From JAEUKQ01 sp044227605 (lineage in GTDB: Bacteria; Pseudomonadota; Alphaproteobacteria; JAEUKQ01): a DNA stretch of 10,746 nucleotides. Each line of letters begins with the position of its first letter. Position 1 is the first letter of the stretch. The stretch covers positions 1-10,746 of the forward strand of contig JBGAWJ010000050.1 in assembly GCA_044227605.1 (NCBI GenBank), in the 5' to 3' direction. The notes beneath the pieces were generated by a model, which saw only the letters and a program-made list of their open reading frames with translations, was not told where the DNA came from and did no database searches. Made by a program: the position numbers and the translations under genes. Below, piece after piece: positions 7,130 through 10,746 of this stretch.

Positions 7130-8470
7130 ATGAAGAAAATTTTAGCAATTCTTGGATTTTTGCTGATCACACCACTGGCTTTGGCACAAGCGCCGATAGT
7201 GACCAAAGAAGATAAAGAGGCTTTCGTGCAATGCATGAACAATGGGGAATGCTGGCCGAATGATCACATCAAGGGCGATTTTTTCAAGCATCTGCGTGTG
7301 CGGGATGCCTTGAACCATATGCTGAATCCCGACTATTCGCGGGATTATGATGTAAGAGGCGTATGGCAAAGTGCTATCCAAAAGCGTCTTTATATCGAAG
7401 ATCGGGCTGGTACCGAAGCCAGTGGGCGCCTGCAGCAAAACATTAATATCTGGGGCTACTGCCCCGTTAATATCGATCACCAGAAACCGATTGAATGGTT
7501 CAAGGATTGCGATGGGGTCGATATTTTCAATTTTGCTTGGGTGCCTTCTTGGGAAAAAGGCAGCCGGATCAGGATATCGGTGGAGGATTTTTACGACGCG
7601 ATGGTCGGCGCCGATGGGCGGGGCGGCTTCATTCAGATTCTGAAATATCAAAAAATAGATGGCCGGCCCTCTATGAGATATTGGCAGGAAGGAATGAAAA
7701 AATATATTAACCTTCAGGAAGATTTGGGCCTTGATCACCTATCAACGAAAACCTGTTTAAGCTTGGTGGATACCCCTGAGCATTCATTTAAGGCGCAGCT
7801 TACGACGTGCCTGGGGATCTTAAGGGAAATATGGTCATCGGACTGGCAGCCTGCGGCCTATACGGCATGGCATGGTGATAACGAAGATGGGGGCTTAACC
7901 CAGGAAGATTGGGATTTGGTGAATTTCGGTGTTTGCATCGCCCGCCATCAATGTGTGTATGGCTCAAAGGAAGGCGGGGATTTCTTAAGGCTTGACCGCA
8001 TTGACCCTTTCTTAAAGAAAATCTTAAGCCCGGCTGATTACCAAGCCGTCCAACATAGTGTTGAACTGCGTTCGGCCGTTACCGGTGATAAGCAGCGGGT
8101 CACCATCCAACTGGGGCTTTGCCCCGCCCATACCCAGAAAGAACGTGACCAGCCGGTCGGATGCCCGCGCAGCCTGATCATCAGTTTCAATTGGAAACCA
8201 GTGGCTCTGGATTTGACCGATCGTGACCAGCTTTATGATATTTCACCGGCCATTTTAGGCGCCAATAACAAGGGCGGCGAATTGCAGGTGATGCTGGTGG
8301 AAAAGGGCAGTAAAAACCCGCTTTCTTACGCGCAGGAAGGGATGGCAAAACTGGTCAGCCTGTCCGCTGACCCCACCCTCAGCAAACTGTTGCAGGAGAA
8401 GTGTCAGAGAATAGATGATCTTAAGATCATCCATCATTGTATGGAAGAACTAAGTAAAGGTTTCCCCTAG
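7130..8470 (+). CDS. Secreted tandem-domain six-cysteine paralog, 446 aa
   Basis: The gene encodes two copies of the family domain behind one signal peptide (MKKILAILGF start, cut near LALAQ, residue 19). Domain A spans about 27-235 with cysteines 35, 41, 111, 127, 209 and 227. It shows CX5CW, GYCP (109-112), IFNFAW (132-137), ADGRGGFIQIL (161-171) and RYWQEGM (183-189). Domain B spans about 255-446 with cysteines 269, 275, 331, 345, 425 and 437. It shows CX5CV, RIDPFLKKILSPADY (290-304), GLCP (329-332), LIISFNW (349-355), ILGANNKGGELQVML (375-389) and AQEGM (401-405). Twelve cysteines, six per domain, all match the single-domain members. The two copies have diverged strongly, so the fusion is not recent. 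AGGAGAT is 3 bases before the ATG. The linker (about 236-255) is acidic and tryptophan-containing. Confidence 0.8.
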   Translation: MKKILAILGFLLITPLALAQAPIVTKEDKEAFVQCMNNGECWPNDHIKGDFFKHLRVRDALNHMLNPDYSRDYDVRGVWQSAIQKRLYIEDRAGTEASGRLQQNINIWGYCPVNIDHQKPIEWFKDCDGVDIFNFAWVPSWEKGSRIRISVEDFYDAMVGADGRGGFIQILKYQKIDGRPSMRYWQEGMKKYINLQEDLGLDHLSTKTCLSLVDTPEHSFKAQLTTCLGILREIWSSDWQPAAYTAWHGDNEDGGLTQEDWDLVNFGVCIARHQCVYGSKEGGDFLRLDRIDPFLKKILSPADYQAVQHSVELRSAVTGDKQRVTIQLGLCPAHTQKERDQPVGCPRSLIISFNWKPVALDLTDRDQLYDISPAILGANNKGGELQVMLVEKGSKNPLSYAQEGMAKLVSLSADPTLSKLLQEKCQRIDDLKIIHHCMEELSKGFP

Positions 8471-8517
8471 TTGGAATAAAGCGAATCAATAGAATCTCTT
8501 CAAACAAGGAAGTTAAT

Positions 8518-8523
8518 AGAGGA
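8518..8523 (+). promoter_or_regulatory. Shine-Dalgarno site of the last paralog
   Basis: AGAGGA precedes three ATG codons in a row (8525, 8528, 8531). Spacers are 1, 4 and 7 bases, so the third ATG (reading MKKY) fits best. The same triple-ATG layout is seen at the outer-membrane gene (61-69). Confidence 0.5.
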
Positions 8524-8530
8524 AATGATG

Positions 8531-9208
8531 ATGAAAAAATACCTGGTTGTTTTTTGGCTGCTGGGTTGGATACCAAATCTCAACGCCCAAGAAGCGGTAC
8601 CGGTGAAAATGGAAGATAAACAAGGCTTTATCAGTTGTGTGATGATGGTGCAATGCTGGGATGAAGGTGTCATCCCAAAAGGCGGTTTTTTTATGCATCC
8701 GCGCGTTGCCCCCGCTTTACAACAACTTTTAACCAAAGAACAATTCCGCCAATTGGTCAATAACATTGGTATCCAGGTTCGAGAAAGCGGGGATGAGGGG
8801 CAAGCGATTATAAGAATTGGTTTCTGTCCAGAATTGGATTATCCCGATTATTCTTACAATTATCCTGGAGCTTGTGCCAAGAGTATTATCATCAGTTTCA
8901 GCTGGCGCCCTTTTTTAGTATACCCCAAGACAATAGATGGTTTATATACTGCCATTTTGGGCAATGACGGCCAGGGCGGAAAACTGCAATTGCTGTTTTT
9001 ACCGGAAGTCCAAGATGGGTCGATTACGACGATAAAGCCTGCCCGTTATTGGCAGGAGGGGATGAAACAACCCTTGGAATTTGACGATCTGCCCACGGTC
9101 GGTGATCAGGTAAAACAGCGTTGCCAAGACGTCGGTCTTTTTGACTCGGCCCAGGCTTGTTTGAGGGGGCTTGAGGAAAGTTTTACCCATCCATTGACCT
9201 ACCCATAA
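8531..9208 (+). CDS. Secreted six-cysteine paralog 4, unknown function
   Basis: Last member of the family. Counted from ATG 8531 the signal peptide ends at NLNAQ (near residue 19). Cysteines in the mature part are 36, 42, 99, 115, 198 and 210, all at family positions. Motifs are FISCVMMVQCW, GFFMHPRVAPALQQLL, GFCP, IIISFSW, AILGNDGQGGKLQLLF and ARYWQEGM, ending with a CLRGLEESF helix. It resembles the tandem-domain protein and the remnant at its N-terminus (EDKQGF against EDKEAF) more than paralogs 1 and 2. It follows the tandem gene after a gap of 54-60 bases and is followed 19 bases later by the membrane-protein gene, so co-transcription is likely. Confidence 0.8.
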   Translation: MKKYLVVFWLLGWIPNLNAQEAVPVKMEDKQGFISCVMMVQCWDEGVIPKGGFFMHPRVAPALQQLLTKEQFRQLVNNIGIQVRESGDEGQAIIRIGFCPELDYPDYSYNYPGACAKSIIISFSWRPFLVYPKTIDGLYTAILGNDGQGGKLQLLFLPEVQDGSITTIKPARYWQEGMKQPLEFDDLPTVGDQVKQRCQDVGLFDSAQACLRGLEESFTHPLTYP

Positions 9209-9227
9209 AATGAGGCGAAGGGACGCC

Positions 9228-9770
9228 ATGAGGCAGCAGCCGGACGATGATCTAACCAAAAACATCAAACAAGCGGCGAAAGAGGTCTTGTTCCTTGATC
9301 CAACCGTGTCTGCATGGATTGTATGGCCTTTGTTGCTATGGGCGCTGATTGGCTGGCATTATCAAGCATTACATCAGGCCATTTTTGTCCATTTCTTTGC
9401 CCAATTGATGGTTAGCACCACGGATTATCAGTGGCTAACCCTTTTCTCGGTATTGATGGCAGGTGGTTTAGCAGTTTGGCAAATTTACAGGCATTTCCCG
9501 GATTCCTTATTCGCCGCCTTTCATTTGCTGATGATCGGGATTTATGAATGGCAGCGCTACCAATGGACAAGTGTCCATCGGCAACCTTACGCGGATCATG
9601 CGGTTTTAATTCCCTTTCATTATCGCTTTGATGTTTATTTGTTGATCTTTACGATTACCGCTATCCAGGCCTATCTTGTTAAAGGCGTGAAATGGTATTT
9701 TTATATCATTGGTGGTCTTGGCTATGCTATTACCCTGGAATATATAGGACTGCGTCTGGGGGCATCATAA
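9228..9770 (+). CDS. Membrane protein with about five transmembrane segments
   Basis: The family is not recognised. With the start at 9228 the protein is 180 aa: a polar N-terminus (about 1-26) and hydrophobic segments near 29-45, 68-87, 92-107, 134-152 and 156-175, so an inner-membrane protein. It is rich in Trp, Tyr and His between segments. ATG 9228 is preferred because GAAGGG ends 5 bases before it; the earlier in-frame ATG at 9210 lies one base after the previous stop codon and has no ribosome binding site. It closes the cargo block and is followed by terL after 122 bases. A holin, a superinfection-exclusion protein or a partner of the secreted paralogs are all possible. Five segments is more than usual for a holin. 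None is shown by the sequence. Confidence 0.65.
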   Translation: MRQQPDDDLTKNIKQAAKEVLFLDPTVSAWIVWPLLLWALIGWHYQALHQAIFVHFFAQLMVSTTDYQWLTLFSVLMAGGLAVWQIYRHFPDSLFAAFHLLMIGIYEWQRYQWTSVHRQPYADHAVLIPFHYRFDVYLLIFTITAIQAYLVKGVKWYFYIIGGLGYAITLEYIGLRLGAS

Positions 9771-9780
9771 TTGTGGTTAG

Positions 9781-9801
9781 GCGGGTGTCGGATGACCCCG
9801 C
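9781..9801 (+). other. Short GC-rich hairpin between membrane gene and terL
   Basis: GCGGG (9781-9785) pairs with CCCGC (9797-9801). One bulged T and a further GTC/GAC pairing close a GGAT tetraloop. No T tract follows, so a rho-independent terminator is doubtful; it could be an RNA processing or attenuation element at the end of the cargo block. Confidence 0.35.
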
Positions 9802-9892
9802 TTCATCAGTCACTATAACGCTGATATCCTCCGCTAATCCAAAATTTATTGCCTCATATGTTAATTCACCTCTTCCTGAAGGATGATGAGCC

Positions 9893-10746
9893 ATGCCCGC
9901 CATTACCATTCCCTACCGGCCGCGTGCGGCTTTTAAGCCCCTGCACCAACGCCCGCAGCGTTTTGCGGTGGGGGTGGCCCATCGCCGCGCTGGCAAAACC
10001 GTGGCTTGCATCAACGAATTGATTAAAGGGGCTTTAACTTGCCCGCGCAACCAGCCGCGCTTTGCCTATATTGCCCCGTTTTTTGTGCAAGCCAAGGATA
10101 TTGCCTGGGAATATGTCAAACATTATAGCCGCGCCGTCCCTGGGGTGAAATTCCATGAAAGTGAATTACGGGTGGATTTTCCGAATGGGGCGCGGGTGCG
10201 CCTGTATGGGGCGGATAACCCGGAACGCTTGCGCGGGCTTTATCTGGACGGCGTGGTTCTTGATGAATATGCCCAAATGTCCCCGCGCATTTGGACCGAG
10301 GTGATAAGGCCGTCGCTGGCCGACCGGCAGGGTTGGGTGGTTTTCATAGGCACGCCGATGGGACGCAATGCTTTTTGTAAGCTTTATGAACAAGCCAAGC
10401 TGGATCCAACCTGGTTTACCTTTCGCCTGAAAGCCAGTGAAACCGGCCTGTTGTCCCTTGATGAATTGGCCGCCGCCCAATTGGTGATGAGCCCGGATCA
10501 ATACGCGCAGGAATTTGAGTGCAGTTTCCAAGCCGCCGTGCAGGGCGCTTATTATGGCGAAATGATGAATAGGTTGGAGCAGCAGGGGGCGCTTGCAACC
10601 TTATCCATCCAGCCGGATGTGCCGGTGCATACCGCCTGGGATTTGGGGATTGGCGATAGCACCGCGATATGGTTTTTTCAGGTGCATCTTAAAGAAGTTC
10701 GAATTATAGATTATTTAGAAGCCAGTGGCGTTGGGCTTGACCACTA
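9893..10746 (+). CDS. terL: Phage terminase large subunit, N-terminal 284 residues (runs off the window)
   Basis: This is the motor ATPase and nuclease that packages phage DNA into the prohead. The visible part contains a Walker A motif (HRRAGKT, residues 30-36), a Walker B motif with the catalytic acid (GVVLDEYA, 120-127, D124/E125) and a coupling motif FIGTP (151-155). ERLRGLYLDG (111-120) and QYAQEFECSF (203-212) are also typical of the family. AWDLGIGDSTAIWFF (248-262) starts the RuvC-like nuclease domain, with D250 expected to bind metal. The frame is open to the end of the window, so the rest of the nuclease domain is missing here. The start ATG 9893 is preceded by AAGGATGATGAG; it gives the usual short N-terminus before Walker A. 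GC-rich codons (GCC, GCG, CGC) are more frequent than in the cargo genes upstream. Family assignment is firm. Confidence 0.92.
   Translation, partial: MPAITIPYRPRAAFKPLHQRPQRFAVGVAHRRAGKTVACINELIKGALTCPRNQPRFAYIAPFFVQAKDIAWEYVKHYSRAVPGVKFHESELRVDFPNGARVRLYGADNPERLRGLYLDGVVLDEYAQMSPRIWTEVIRPSLADRQGWVVFIGTPMGRNAFCKLYEQAKLDPTWFTFRLKASETGLLSLDELAAAQLVMSPDQYAQEFECSFQAAVQGAYYGEMMNRLEQQGALATLSIQPDVPVHTAWDLGIGDSTAIWFFQVHLKEVRIIDYLEASGVGLDH

Noticed and set aside
7142..7738. Minus-strand open frame of 198 codons
   Set aside because: It is antisense to the tandem-domain paralog, whose motifs and cysteines are conserved; the antisense frame shows no recognisable features.
5457..9208. The paralogs as phage tail or capsid proteins
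   Set aside because: Each begins with a clear Sec signal peptide and has conserved cysteines, which is not expected for virion proteins assembled in the cytoplasm.
9781..9801. Hairpin before terL as a rho-independent terminator
   Set aside because: No run of T follows the stem, so I list it only as a hairpin of unknown role.
9692..9886. Plus-strand open frame of 64 codons overlapping the membrane-protein gene and the gap before terL
   Set aside because: Its first 40% lies out of frame inside the membrane-protein gene and it has no suitable ribosome binding site; the tail has low-information composition.
10166..10531. Minus-strand open frame of 121 codons
   Set aside because: It is antisense to terL, where conserved motifs fix the plus-strand reading.
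1..10746. CRISPR arrays, tRNA or rRNA genes, transposases
   Set aside because: I saw no regularly spaced repeats, cloverleaf sequences, rRNA-like stretches or transposase motifs.

Overview
The window looks like a Gram-negative chromosome of moderate GC content carrying part of a prophage or a domesticated phage packaging locus. An outer-membrane inverse-autotransporter barrel and many Sec signal peptides ending in AxA-Q show a Gram-negative. The style of the terminase subunits fits Proteobacteria, and Alphaproteobacteria is my tentative guess; there is no rRNA or other taxonomic marker.

Left part (1-4600): an inverse-autotransporter-like outer-membrane protein whose C-terminal passenger looks like a right-handed beta-helix, closed by a perfect 13-bp stem terminator. 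A non-coding stretch of about 450 bases follows that I cannot explain. Two minus-strand genes come next, both for exported proteins of unknown function (165 and 495 aa). The larger one may be a lipoprotein with a repeat-rich, beta-propeller-like body.

Right part (4740-10746): a terminase small subunit gene (terS) and the first 284 codons of a terminase large subunit gene (terL). In most phages these two genes are adjacent. Here about 4.5 kb lies between them, holding same-strand genes for a family of secreted paralogs: 221 aa, 237 aa, 446 aa (two family domains in tandem) and about 225 aa. A frameshifted, truncated remnant of another copy sits between the first two, and a 180-aa membrane protein with about five transmembrane segments follows the last. 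Every intact domain has exactly six cysteines outside the signal peptide at matching places, and shared motifs CX5CW, GxCP, SFxW (SLSW in the first gene, NFAW in one domain of the tandem gene), ILGxN/DxxGG and YWQEGM. I do not recognise the family.

My reading is that the paralogs and the membrane protein are a cargo (moron or lysogenic-conversion) module inserted into the packaging operon. It seems to have grown by duplication, domain fusion and decay. A perfect TTGACA box just after terS may be its own promoter. The role is unknown; exported disulfide-stabilised proteins in such a place could act at the cell surface or periplasm (host interaction, superinfection exclusion, a toxin or its inhibitor), but the sequence does not decide between these.
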